64,000 bases of DNA. It comes from Anabaena sp. PCC 7108. GTDB taxonomy: Bacteria > Cyanobacteriota > Cyanobacteriia > Cyanobacteriales > Nostocaceae. The notes beneath the pieces were generated by a model. The model made no database searches. It was given only the letters and a program-made list of their open reading frames with translations, and was not told the DNA's origin. Made by a program: the position numbers and the translations under genes. The stretch covers positions 1,437,403-1,501,402 of the forward strand of contig NZ_KB235896.1 in assembly GCF_000332135.1 (NCBI RefSeq), in the 5' to 3' direction. Below are positions 35,716 to 44,641 of this stretch, one piece after another; within the stretch, counting starts at the first letter, position 1, and each line of letters starts with the position of its first letter.

Positions 35716-36036
35716 GTTTGATTAATTCCAATCTAAAGCGATCGGTAAAGGTTTTCTCTATCAAGTCTGCTGTGATTGCTGGTTGTAGTTTCCATTAATT
35801 CCAATCTAAAGTGGAATCGAGGCTATTCTTCGCTCTGGTCGTACGAAAACCGTTTCCATTAATTCCAATCTAAAGTGATCGGTAAAGTTTCGCAGCGCCC
35901 GCTAATGCCCAGTTTCGGATGAATGTTTCCATTAATTCCAATCTAAAGTGATCGGTAAAGTTTTCTATTAAATTTTTGGAGATTTCAATCATGTCTTTAC
36001 GTTTCCATTAATTCCAATCTAAAGTGATCGGTAAAG
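35716..36036 (-). CRISPR. Small CRISPR array, 5 repeats and 4 spacers, no cas genes in the window
   Basis: A 36-base repeat starting gtttccattaattccaatct and ending aaagtgatcggtaaag occurs at 35852-35887, 35925-35960 and 36001-36036 without change. The copy at 35716-35750 has lost a base near its left end, and the copy at 35788-35813 keeps only the first 26 bases. Spacers are 37, 38, 37 and 40 bases and all different. Read on the minus strand the repeat ends in atggaaac, like the usual cyanobacterial 3' handle, and the damaged copy is then last, as expected for the leader-distal end. The leader should lie right of 36036. No cas gene is present within this window. Confidence 0.9.
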
Positions 36037-36080
36037 AGTTCGTCTAGGGAGCCTTACCCAGTAAAGGTTTCAGCCACCAA

Positions 36081-36218
36081 ATCGACACACCTCTCAAATA
36101 CAATGTACACATAGCCAAAAAAAACGTCAAGTACATAGCTCAAACCCTTATCTGGTAAGCAATCGACACACCTCAACGAAAAATATAGGGTTTCGGGGAT
36201 TTGCCGAGGTGTGTCGAT
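36081..36218. repeat. Three copies of atcgacacacctc flanking the CRISPR array on its leader side
   Basis: atcgacacacctc is found at 36081-36093 and 36162-36174 and as its reverse complement gaggtgtgtcgat at 36206-36218. The last two form an inverted repeat around a 31-base loop. They lie 45-180 bases beyond the last CRISPR repeat, in the place expected for the leader. They could be protein-binding sites for integration or transcription, or a decayed mobile repeat. Confidence 0.7.
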
Positions 36219-36307
36219 GACGATGATACAATTTTTGTCTATAAATCGCTGAAACTCATCACAGGTGGTAATTTCAGCCTTTGGATCACCAAAAATTTAT
36301 CTCGTTA

Positions 36308-36416
36308 TCTCGTTCCCAGTCTCTGACTGGGAATGCCATCATAGAGGCTCTGACTCTGATTTAATCGAAGGCAGAGCCTTATTAAATTCATTCCCATACA
36401 GAGTATGGGAACGAGA
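36308..36416. repeat. 109-bp palindromic element, ctcgttcccag type
   Basis: The left end tctcgttcccagtctctgac and right end gtatgggaacgaga are inverted repeats, and each half has its own short hairpin (cccagtctctgactggg and cccatacagagtatggg); a central aggctctg / cagagcct pair completes a cruciform-like fold. This is a well-known dispersed repeat type in filamentous cyanobacteria. Confidence 0.8.
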
Positions 36417-36501
36417 AAAAGTCAAAATTTTTTGTCTGAATCAGGATTTACAGGATTTGAGGATTTACAGGATTAAAAGTTACTAAATCTCTATAAAAGA
36501 C

Positions 36502-36524
36502 GGGGTTTAGCATTGCTAAACCCC
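36502..36524. terminator. Hairpin at the 3' end of the GDSL/RTX gene
   Basis: GGGGTTTAGC (36502-36511) pairs with GCTAAACCCC (36515-36524) with a 3-base loop. It lies 14 bases beyond the stop of the minus-strand gene and is followed on that strand by gtcttttata. It matches the ftsH terminator stem. Confidence 0.65.
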
Positions 36525-36537
36525 TACTGACTGACTG

Positions 36538-39500
36538 TTATATTGAAACTACACTGGCAGAAAAAGCAAAATCATTTGCTGTGAGACTGTTAGCGTTAAT
36601 TCCTACTAACAAAGCGATTTCTGTTGTGCCGGTTTTGAGTAAGGTATCAGCACCCATTTGTTCTTTGATTACTTGACCAAAGTTAAGGATTTCCACACCA
36701 CCAAAGCCGATTTTATCAACTCCAATTGTGAAATCTGTAACGGTATTTTTGGTTATTGGTAAACTACCATTAGCAACCCAAAACTGATCAATACCAGCAC
36801 CACCAGTAAGTTTATTACCTCCTTCTTTTCCAGCAAAGAGGACATCATCACCTTCACCACCAGATAGAGAATCATTCTGGTTGGAGACTAAAACATCAAT
36901 TCCTGAACCACCAAAAAGACGGTTATTGCTACCCTGACTAACTATTTTGTCGTCTCCAGAACCACCAAACAAGAATTGATGTGAACCTTCAATAACTGTT
37001 ATTTCATCTGCGTCTGCTGCACCGAATATATTATTAGTTCCATCGGCTTCAGCTACAAATAGTTTATCTTCACCATTACCACCATTAACAATGGTATCGT
37101 GAGCGGGACCATCCACACCAACAGTAACATTATCATCACCATCTCCTGCGGAAACGGAAGAGTGACTATTTACTATGACAACATCATTACCATCACCTGC
37201 AAAGATGTCATTATCGGCGGTGGAATTGATTGTATCATCTCCGTCACCTGCTAATAATATTTGTCCTGGTTCAGGGTTGAGTTCTTCACCATTAGGAGTC
37301 CCGAAGATGAGTTTTCTGGATGGGTGATCATCATCCATAATTGTAATAACTTGTTCCCCTAGAATTTGAGAACTATCAGCAGCATCAGATAAGACTATTT
37401 TGAAAGTCTCATCAGCTTCAATCTGAGTATCTCCAAAAATAGGAACTTCAACAGTTTTGCTGGTTTCTCCTGGTGCAAAAGTTAGAGTTCCAGATGTGGA
37501 AATATAATCAGGTGCGGTACTAACAATTTGTCCCCGCAATTCTCCATTGGGATTGGTTGTGGTGTGGATGTTGAAATAGTAAGGAGTATCTGTACCTGTA
37601 GCGGCTGATTTTAGGCTTTCGATTTCTTCCGCAGTTAGCCCTTCGCTGGCTTCCCAAATGCCTGTGATGATGGTTTTACCATTTTCAACAGTAATTTGTT
37701 TATCATCATCTGCAAGAATGTCAAAATCTACCGGACCATTTACACCTCTAGCTGCATTGTGAATATGTGCCAAGATGACATCATCATCAGTTGTCGCTGT
37801 TTGATTATTAAAGTCTAATCCGGTGACTTCTAATCTATAACTAAACGTTGCGGCTTCTGTGTCAAGTTCTGCACTGGCCATACCAGAAGCGGTAGTTGTC
37901 ACACCTGTGGGAACTTGTTGATTACCTTCTAAAATCGCTGCAAATACTTCTTTGGTGGGAACAAAAACAGGTGTTTCATTAATAATTTGTCCCCGCAATT
38001 CTCCATTAGGATTAGTTGTGGTGTGAATGTTGAAATAGTAAGGAGTATCTGTACCTGTAGTGGCTGATTTTAGGGTTTCAATTTCTTCAGGAGTTAAACC
38101 TTCGCTGGCTTCCCAAATTCCTGTGATGATGGTTTTACCATTTTCAACGGTGATTTGCTTATCGTCATCTGTGAGGATATCAAAATCTACGGGACCGTTT
38201 GCACCTCTAGCAGCATTGTGAATGTGTAACATTGTTACATCATCATCAGTTGTAGCTGTTTGATTATTAAAGTCTAATCCGGTGACTTCTAATCTATAAC
38301 TAAACGTTGCGGCTTCTGTGTCAAGTTCTGCACTTGCTAAACCAGAAGCGGTGGTTGTCACACCTGTGGGAACTTGTTGATTACCTTCTAAAATCGCTGC
38401 AAATACTTCTTTGGTGGTATCGCTGACGGGAGTAGCGGTAATGGGGACAGTTTGATAGTTGACTGTGACAGACTCGGTGCTTGCTTCGTCTAGGAAAACT
38501 GTAAAAGCTTTGGTGTTAATCCCGCTGTTACCTTCAGATGTAGAAACGTTTATTCCTTGTATTTGCAGAGAGAAGATATCTGTAGCTGTCAAACCTTCTT
38601 TATCTGTAGCAATCACTTTTACATCTAGTTGACCTACATTTTCGTCTGTAGGAGTACCACTAAAGGTTTGAGTTATGGAGTTAAATTCTAACCAATCTGG
38701 TAAATCACTACCATCTGCTAAAGTAGCTGAATAAGTAATTAAATCAGGAATAATTCCATCATTGATCAATGTTTCTGCAAATCTTTGGGAAACTAATTGA
38801 TGCAGTCTTGTAGTTGGGTGAACATCATCCCAAAACGCATACTCATCAGGATTAACATCACCCGTTGCACTAATCAGAGGTTCGGTGAGATTAGTAAAGT
38901 TGTAATCTTCAGGATTGGCTTGAACTGCATCATTCAAACCAAATATATCTACTACAGATATATCAATGTTGAGAGATGGTTCTAGATCATTGACTTCTTG
39001 ACTTAAAGCATTTTTAAAGTCAATAGAAAATGCTCTACCATCCTCAGTATTATTGCTATTAATGTTTAAAGGTCTAGCACTTAAATCGGTTAAGTTAGCA
39101 ACAACAATTTCTTTTGCCCCTAAAGTGCTTAATGTCGTAATTGCATTACCAATATTGGTAACAGATTGGACAGGATCAGCAGTAGGATTGGGAAAATCAA
39201 AATCATTAGAACCAGCCCAGATTACATATAGTGTATCTTCACCAACCGGAGTATTTGCATTTACAGTTTTAAATTGCTCAATTTGTGATAGTAGTCCTGG
39301 TATGATGATGGGGAATCCATCAATAACATTACTTACCCCTGTATTCGCTCCAGCAAAGGCAAAGTTTTTTACTGATTCATCGCTAAATTCTAACTTCTGA
39401 GACAGGTAATCTACCCAAAGTAGTCCATTAGAAAAACGCCCTTGGTAATAGGGTGGTAGGGGAAAAGTATTACCTGAAGCTTGATAGGCATTGCCTGTAT

Positions 39501-39654
39501 CAGATAGACTATCACCAAAGATCACAAAGTTATCAAAGGGATTAATTGCATCTGGATCTGAGAAAATATTGTTAGAAATGCTAAAGTTAAAAACAGAATT
39601 TGCCTTAGCATTTTGGTCTGAAAGGGGATTATTAAGAATTGGTGATTGATTCAT
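36538..39654 (-). CDS. Secreted multidomain GDSL/SGNH esterase with CHRD pair, Calx-beta and RTX repeats
   Basis: The 1038-aa protein starts with an SGNH/GDSL lipase domain (about 40-300): FVIFGDSLSDTGN with nucleophile Ser49, GSND (block III) and DDVHPTTRLH (Asp-His). An Ig-like/cadherin-type segment follows (SATLADGSDLPDWLEFNSIT). Residues about 370-410 begin a Calx-beta domain, which is interrupted by two near-identical CHRD domains (about 411-563 and 564-715) and resumes as DYISTSGTLTFAPGETSKTV. Glycine-Asp RTX nonapeptides (GDGDD, GGSGDDK, GGEGDD, GGAGID; about 800-955) bind Ca2+ and a C-terminal unfolded-secretion-type end follows. There is no Sec signal, so type I secretion is likely. 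It is probably a cell-surface or released esterase. Confidence 0.88.
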   Translation of the reverse strand: MNQSPILNNPLSDQNAKANSVFNFSISNNIFSDPDAINPFDNFVIFGDSLSDTGNAYQASGNTFPLPPYYQGRFSNGLLWVDYLSQKLEFSDESVKNFAFAGANTGVSNVIDGFPIIIPGLLSQIEQFKTVNANTPVGEDTLYVIWAGSNDFDFPNPTADPVQSVTNIGNAITTLSTLGAKEIVVANLTDLSARPLNINSNNTEDGRAFSIDFKNALSQEVNDLEPSLNIDISVVDIFGLNDAVQANPEDYNFTNLTEPLISATGDVNPDEYAFWDDVHPTTRLHQLVSQRFAETLINDGIIPDLITYSATLADGSDLPDWLEFNSITQTFSGTPTDENVGQLDVKVIATDKEGLTATDIFSLQIQGINVSTSEGNSGINTKAFTVFLDEASTESVTVNYQTVPITATPVSDTTKEVFAAILEGNQQVPTGVTTTASGLASAELDTEAATFSYRLEVTGLDFNNQTATTDDDVTMLHIHNAARGANGPVDFDILTDDDKQITVENGKTIITGIWEASEGLTPEEIETLKSATTGTDTPYYFNIHTTTNPNGELRGQIINETPVFVPTKEVFAAILEGNQQVPTGVTTTASGMASAELDTEAATFSYRLEVTGLDFNNQTATTDDDVILAHIHNAARGVNGPVDFDILADDDKQITVENGKTIITGIWEASEGLTAEEIESLKSAATGTDTPYYFNIHTTTNPNGELRGQIVSTAPDYISTSGTLTFAPGETSKTVEVPIFGDTQIEADETFKIVLSDAADSSQILGEQVITIMDDDHPSRKLIFGTPNGEELNPEPGQILLAGDGDDTINSTADNDIFAGDGNDVVIVNSHSSVSAGDGDDNVTVGVDGPAHDTIVNGGNGEDKLFVAEADGTNNIFGAADADEITVIEGSHQFLFGGSGDDKIVSQGSNNRLFGGSGIDVLVSNQNDSLSGGEGDDVLFAGKEGGNKLTGGAGIDQFWVANGSLPITKNTVTDFTIGVDKIGFGGVEILNFGQVIKEQMGADTLLKTGTTEIALLVGINANSLTANDFAFSASVVSI
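37525..38417 (-). repeat. Tandem 459-bp in-frame duplication encoding the two CHRD domains
   Basis: DNA at about 37525-37958 and 37984-38417 is nearly identical at a spacing of exactly 459 bases (153 codons). The two encoded domains differ at only a few positions (for example TMLHIHNAARGANGPVDFDI against ILAHIHNAARGVNGPVDFDI), so the duplication is recent or is kept uniform by recombination. Confidence 0.9.
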
Positions 39655-39878
39655 GGTAGATCCTGATTTTTTCCTAACTGTAAATATTCTGATTATCCTT
39701 TAATATCAAAATATTCTTTTTCGTACTCAAGTGATGTTTTTTAGTTAAAAGAGTAAATGGACATTTAACCAAAAAATAAGGATAGAGGTTTATCTATCCA
39801 TCCTATACGAGTATAAAATTTATTCTAAAAATCTGCAACCCCAAAAAATTGATTGGGTGTGTTTAGGAATTTCTGAGC

Positions 39879-40445
39879 TTAACCAAAATTTAACCAGCTA
39901 AAAATTTCTGTGACTGTTAGTTCCAAGTCTATATCTGCCAGAATCGGTAATTTATCATCACTTTCATATAATTCCACTTTTTGACCAGGAAACACAGCTA
40001 ATATACTTTCTTCCTCTGGATTCATCAACCATCCTAATTCTGTGCCATTGCGGGAACAATGCAATAATTTAGTTAGAACTTTTTTCTGTTGTTGATCTGG
40101 AGATAGGATTTCAATTACCCAGTCAGGATGAATTTCAAAGCGGTTGCTGATTTTCCCTGTTGTGGTTTTGGGGATTCTTTCCCAACGGAACACCGCTATA
40201 TCAGGTACAATTGCATCACCTCCAAAAGTACAGCGTAGTTCTGGGAAAGCATACGCTATTTTTTGAATTTTGGCTTTAGCACTTATAACTTCAATTAAAT
40301 TAGCCTGAAGTAAACTGTGTTCACCCTGTGGCATAGGTTTTTGTGTAATTTTTCCGTTAATAAATTCTGATGCTGGTTTAGTTTCTGGTAACTTGAGAAA
40401 ATCATCTACTGTAATTTGGCGAGTTTTGGCTATAGTCATAATCAT
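39879..40445 (-). CDS. Uma2 family endonuclease-like protein
   Basis: The 188-aa product has the Uma2/DUF820 restriction-endonuclease-like core: FLKLPETKPASEFINGKITQ, ELRCTFGGDAIVPDIAVFRW and PDWVIEILSPDQQQKKVLTK, in which the PD and E-x-L-S-P-D residues are the presumed metal ligands. It is intact, unlike the two copies near 5-7 kb. The family is amplified in cyanobacteria and its biological role is unknown. The start may be ATG 40445 or ATG 40439. It lies downstream of the WD40 gene on the same strand, separated by a palindromic repeat. Confidence 0.88.
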   Translation of the reverse strand: MIMTIAKTRQITVDDFLKLPETKPASEFINGKITQKPMPQGEHSLLQANLIEVISAKAKIQKIAYAFPELRCTFGGDAIVPDIAVFRWERIPKTTTGKISNRFEIHPDWVIEILSPDQQQKKVLTKLLHCSRNGTELGWLMNPEEESILAVFPGQKVELYESDDKLPILADIDLELTVTEIFSWLNFG

Positions 40446-40495
40446 TAATCAAAAAGTATACACCAATTCTAAATCATTTTTGAATAATAAGAATA

Positions 40496-40528
40496 AGATC
40501 CCCGACTTCTCAAAGAAATCGGGGATCT
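40496..40528. repeat. Inverted repeat agatccccga / tcggggatct
   Basis: A compact hairpin (agatccccgacttct caaag aaatcggggatct, with partly mismatched inner arms) in the 99-base gap between the WD40 and Uma2 genes. It matches the longer copy at 35649-35713 and could end the WD40 transcript. Confidence 0.75.
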
Positions 40529-40544
40529 AGTGATATGAGTAATA

Positions 40545-42338
40545 TTAACTCCGTTGCCAGATTTTAATAGTTTTATCCAAACTACCACTGACTAACATTT
40601 CTCCAGATGCAGTAAATACTAAAGCTGTCACAGTGTTAGCATGACCTGAAAAAGTTCCTAATAATTCCCCCGTTTCCAAATGCCATAGTTTGATAGTTTT
40701 ATCAGCACTGCCACTAGCTATAATTTGTTCATTAGGACTAAGAGAAACAGCAAAAACACCTTCTCGATGACTTTTGAGAGTGTGTATTAATTCCCCAGTA
40801 ACTAAATTCCAAACCCTAATAGTTTTATCTTGACTACCGCTGACTAAATATTTAGCATTAGCACTAATTGCTAGAGAATTAACGATATGAGAATGACCCA
40901 TTAAGGTATGTATTTGTTTAATTTCTTGCTGGTTTTTCTTATTTAGTGAAGATGTTAATCGCCAAACTTTAATTTTTCGATAGCTACCAGTAACCAAAAT
41001 TTTACCATCTTGACTTAATACCATTGAATGGGCAGCCGTATCATCTAAACATAAGGTATTTTCTACTTGGCGATCGCGCAAACTCCAAAACAATATTTTT
41101 CTGTCATCTCCACCAGTCGCTAACATCTTGCCATCTGGTGTAAAGGCAACACAACGCACGTTACCATGATGGGTATGCAAGATATCAATTAAATCCAATG
41201 CCCCAGTGTGCCAAATTTTAATCGTCGAATCTGCACCAACACTAACTAAAGTTTGTCCATCTGTACTAAAATCTAAAGAATTAACTTCATCAACTACCCC
41301 AGAAATAGACCAAGGATATTCTGATAATGTCTCAATTAATTCACCTTTAGATAAATCCCATAATTTTGTTTCTCCACGACTTCCACTAGCTAAAATTGGT
41401 ACAGATTGAATATAATTACACCCTACATTATTCACTCTTGAAGTTTTTAGAGAATAGGCTAAACAGTTAATTCCTTTATTGTGTCCTTTCAATGTTTGCC
41501 AGCATTCCCAGTCACCTATAATATCTTTTTGTGGATGTTCAGATGGTAAAGTTTCAATTACTTCTACCATCATTTTTTCATCAATTAGGGGCAGACTTTT
41601 ATTCTGTCCACAAAGAGATTGTAAATACCAATTTAATCCCCCTGCATACAATAAATTACTGGGAGTAATGAACAATTTCGGTTCATGAAATTCTAGTTGG
41701 TTGCTGGGTAAAAAGCCAGTAATTACAGTTTGCTTATGGTATCCCAATTTGGTGGTTCCTGGATAGAACAAACATATAAAAATTAATGCTTGGTGCTTTT
41801 TAATATCTTCTTGATTGACTGACCAACGTATTTTGTCTTTCTTAATTCCATTAAAACTTTCTCCGTCAGTAACATGAATTTGAATGCTCTCTTTCGGGTT
41901 ATTAGTCAACCAATAAGTAAATTTACTTTCACCACGTAAATTTCCTTCATCATCCAAAACCATGTTTTCTAAAGTGTCTTGTGGCACTTTTTTCACTAAT
42001 TTACCCAAGCGTTCCGTAATTATCCGATCTACAATTTGTTCACGGACAAGATAATCTTCAGCTTGACGCTGAAAATATGTAGGAAAGGGAATTGTCCAAT
42101 CCGGTGGTTCAGGATATTCTGGTGGGGTTGGTGGCGGGTTTTTGGCCAGAATTTCCGCTTGTTGGCGAGAACATTCCAGAATTTTGGTCAATGAATCGCC
42201 CCAAAACCCCATAATTTCACTGTGACAACCTTTGACTTGACCTTCTAAGAGAGATAGATCAGTTGTCTTTGGTTTTTTTACTCGTTGAAGGAAGTCAGCT
42301 TGTTGAGCTTTTAGTAAGCTAATCCAATCCATCTGCAT
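40545..42338 (-). CDS. WD40 repeat protein with an unrecognised N-terminal domain
   Basis: The 597-aa protein has a C-terminal WD40 propeller of about seven blades (from about residue 285), seen as LKGHNKGINCLAYS, LWDLSKGELIETL, TIKIWHTGALDLID, GNVRCVAFTPDGKMLATGGD, GHSHIVNSLAISANAKYLVS, TIKLWHLETGELLGTFSGHA and SLDKTIKIWQRS. The N-terminal 280 residues start MQMDWISLLKAQQADFLQRV and include a proline-rich PPPTPPEYPEPPDWTIPF and a beta-rich module KDKIRWSVNQEDIKKHQALI. I do not recognise that domain; its text resembles N-terminal parts of other cyanobacterial WD40 proteins of unknown role. WD40 propellers are scaffolds. No membrane segment. Confidence 0.85.
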   Translation of the reverse strand: MQMDWISLLKAQQADFLQRVKKPKTTDLSLLEGQVKGCHSEIMGFWGDSLTKILECSRQQAEILAKNPPPTPPEYPEPPDWTIPFPTYFQRQAEDYLVREQIVDRIITERLGKLVKKVPQDTLENMVLDDEGNLRGESKFTYWLTNNPKESIQIHVTDGESFNGIKKDKIRWSVNQEDIKKHQALIFICLFYPGTTKLGYHKQTVITGFLPSNQLEFHEPKLFITPSNLLYAGGLNWYLQSLCGQNKSLPLIDEKMMVEVIETLPSEHPQKDIIGDWECWQTLKGHNKGINCLAYSLKTSRVNNVGCNYIQSVPILASGSRGETKLWDLSKGELIETLSEYPWSISGVVDEVNSLDFSTDGQTLVSVGADSTIKIWHTGALDLIDILHTHHGNVRCVAFTPDGKMLATGGDDRKILFWSLRDRQVENTLCLDDTAAHSMVLSQDGKILVTGSYRKIKVWRLTSSLNKKNQQEIKQIHTLMGHSHIVNSLAISANAKYLVSGSQDKTIRVWNLVTGELIHTLKSHREGVFAVSLSPNEQIIASGSADKTIKLWHLETGELLGTFSGHANTVTALVFTASGEMLVSGSLDKTIKIWQRS

Positions 42339-42699
42339 GATAGCGGTACACTATTGCATATCGAGAGTAACTTATACCAATGCTATTATTCTAATTTATA
42401 ACCGTTAGTTAAGGAGAAATTTAGTAATCTTAACAGTCTAAGAAAAGACCAACCAATTTTTATGTTTAGACTAAAATTCATCGGGATAATAATCAAATCT
42501 TTGATCAACTTATTAAGCATGATATGGAGATTTCGCTGATTTCCATAAATTCTAACTAATTTAGCAACCTAGTTACTGTTTCTAGAGAAACATTTATGGA
42601 GACAAATGAGGTGTATGATTTACAAATTAATCAATTTTTTATAGAAAAATGATTTCTAAAATTAAGCAAAGCAAGATATATTAATTATTTGTGTAACCA
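42339..42699. other. Intergenic region without recognisable features
   Basis: About 360 A/T-rich bases between divergent WD40 and SDR genes. I see no repeat, RNA or ORF worth naming; it must hold both promoters. Confidence 0.5.
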
Positions 42700-43404
42700 A
42701 TGCATCTATCTGAGAAAATATCTATGTCAAGTACATCTTACATTTTTGTAGCTGGGGCTAGTCGCGGTGTTGGGCAAGAAATAGCCAAATATTTGACAGC
42801 ACAAAAAATCCAGGTAAAAGCACTTCTGAGAACAGAATTATCTGCACAGGAACTAGAAGCTATCGGTGTTCATCCGGTTTTGGGAGATGCTTTGAATGCG
42901 GATGATGTTGAACGGGCAATTTTGGGAGATGAACCTGTCCGCGCTGTTATAAGTACTCTGGGTGGTTTACCTACAGATGATATAAAACCTGATTATATCG
43001 GCAATAAAAACCTGATTGATGCCGCAGTTAAAGCAGGAGTGCAAAAGTTTATTCTGGTAACTTCTATTGGTAGTGGTGATAGTGCAGTTTCTATGCCTCC
43101 CCAAGCATTAGCAACACTCAAACCACTTTTAATTCTCAAAGAACAAGCTGAACATTACTTGATTAATAGTGGACTGAATTATACGATTATTCGTCCCGGT
43201 GGTTTAAAGTCAGAACCAGCTACAGGGAATGCTATCTTAACTGCAGATCCACGTATTGTTGGCAGTATTCATCGTGCTGATGTTGCCCAATTAGTTTGTC
43301 GGTGTTTAAATTCTGATCAAGCTAATCATCAAGTATTGTCAGCATTAGACAAAAATATGATCTATCCCGGTTTACCAGAATTTGTAGAATTTAGTTTGGA
43401 TTAA
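42700..43404 (+). CDS. NAD(P)-binding SDR-like oxidoreductase (atypical, NmrA-like)
   Basis: The 234-aa protein has the Rossmann nucleotide-binding motif VAGASRGVGQEIAKYL, LRTELSAQELEAIGVHPVLG, DALNADDVERAI, and VISTLGGLP and FILVTSIGSGDS strands of atypical SDRs, with a later NYTIIRPGGLKSEPATGNAI. The classical YxxxK is absent, which fits the atypical NmrA/HSCARG-like group: sensors or epimerase-like proteins more often than dehydrogenases. ATG 42700 and ATG 42724 (MSSTSYIFVAGA) are both possible starts. Substrate is unknown. Single gene, upstream of the long sigA leader region. Confidence 0.85.
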   Translation: MHLSEKISMSSTSYIFVAGASRGVGQEIAKYLTAQKIQVKALLRTELSAQELEAIGVHPVLGDALNADDVERAILGDEPVRAVISTLGGLPTDDIKPDYIGNKNLIDAAVKAGVQKFILVTSIGSGDSAVSMPPQALATLKPLLILKEQAEHYLINSGLNYTIIRPGGLKSEPATGNAILTADPRIVGSIHRADVAQLVCRCLNSDQANHQVLSALDKNMIYPGLPEFVEFSLD

Positions 43405-44641
43405 TTTGTCCCTAGGGTGGGTAATACCCACCACAAATGTATATCTTTATTTCAGTACAGCTTGTTACAATAGTTGCATTTATAACTCAGCATTAAGCTT
43501 ATAAAAATAATATTAACATTTAGAGTCAAAGTACGTAATAATGCTATTGGCATAGAAAAAAGCTGAACAGCGACCTCTCTACCAACCAACTGCTCATTGT
43601 CAGAAACAGGCAACAAATATCTTAACAACTGCTGATATATTCATATTTCGCTGTGGTAAAGACTACTGTTTTCCTTTTAACAATGCACTTTTAGCATCGA
43701 GAGAGCAAATTATCTAACATCTCCACTGACAAATTATTTCTCGACTGATTAAAATAACCTTGTATACAATAAGAACAGTTTGTCAAGTTGCATAAGGCTG
43801 AAATCTCAGCATTGCGCTAATGTGTTAATAAGGCAGAATTGAGATTTTACTCAATTCATCTGTCATCCTGCTGGTTATGCTACAACTTTAACTCCTAAGT
43901 TCGGGTCTTTAGCACACCATATACAAGGTTAAGCGCCTGTAAACAAGCGCGACCACTGATCTACTACTAAGATATCTACCGAGCAGTTAGCCCTGCTCCG
44001 TTCTGGTAAACTTGACTGCTGGCTCCAGGAAATGTAAACACGGGTGCATTAATCCTGCTGACTTTCAAGTTAGTATTCAATGTCCTGTTGCCAGAGAATT
44101 ATTGTTGTACCTAATATCTAGAAGCTTTTAGAAGCAAGTGTGCCTACCTTTTAATTTAATGAGAATGCCACTGCAAAACCAAAAAGTTTTCGACAAGATT
44201 TAATGGTGTGACTACCGTTTTTAATGTCTTTTTGATAAAAGTGGCTTCACCTTTCTGAATGAGTTGGCGATTAACACACAAAAAGAGTGCAATTTCTGTG
44301 AAACAGGCTACAATCGGAACAGTCTTTACAGGTAAATCTGCCAGCGATCATACTCATTGGTCTAAAATGGCAAATTTTAGCTTAAAGTACTTCTGGTTTT
44401 AACCCAGTCAATCAGAAGTTGTGTACGACGGCGACAGCGACGAAATTTACTTTCCTAAATGCAAATCACATAAAAGTGATATTTGCCACTAAAGTAAAAA
44501 ACTCTGCCTCATAGAGGGGCAATACTGCCGAAAATAGGCAATTAGCCAAAAGGCTATTTTCGGTAACTAAATTAGCTCGATTAAAAGAGCAGTAAACACA
44601 TCTTGAGTAATTGATTCTGCAAGGAGCATGAGGAACGCGGC
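43405..44641. other. 1.2-kb region upstream of sigA without an ORF
   Basis: No protein-like reading frame is seen on either strand. The stretch is less A/T-rich and more structured than other gaps here, with many short inverted pairs such as gcgcctgtaaacaagcgc (about 43933-43951) and a strong hairpin just before sigA (44528-44563). It probably holds several sigA promoters and a long 5' leader; an unrecognised non-coding RNA is also possible. Confidence 0.55.
44528..44563 (+). promoter_or_regulatory. Hairpin in the sigA leader
   Basis: CCGAAAATAG (44528-44537) pairs perfectly with CTATTTTCGG (44554-44563), and TAGCC-AAAA-GGCTA can pair inside it. It ends 78 bases before the sigA ATG. It has no T-tract, so it is more likely a leader structure or attenuator than a terminator. 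Confidence 0.55.

Noticed and set aside
36265-36486. Plus-strand ORF of 73 aa near the CRISPR array, considered as a cas gene remnant
   Set aside because: It lies within the ctcgttcccag palindromic repeat and its text derives from it.
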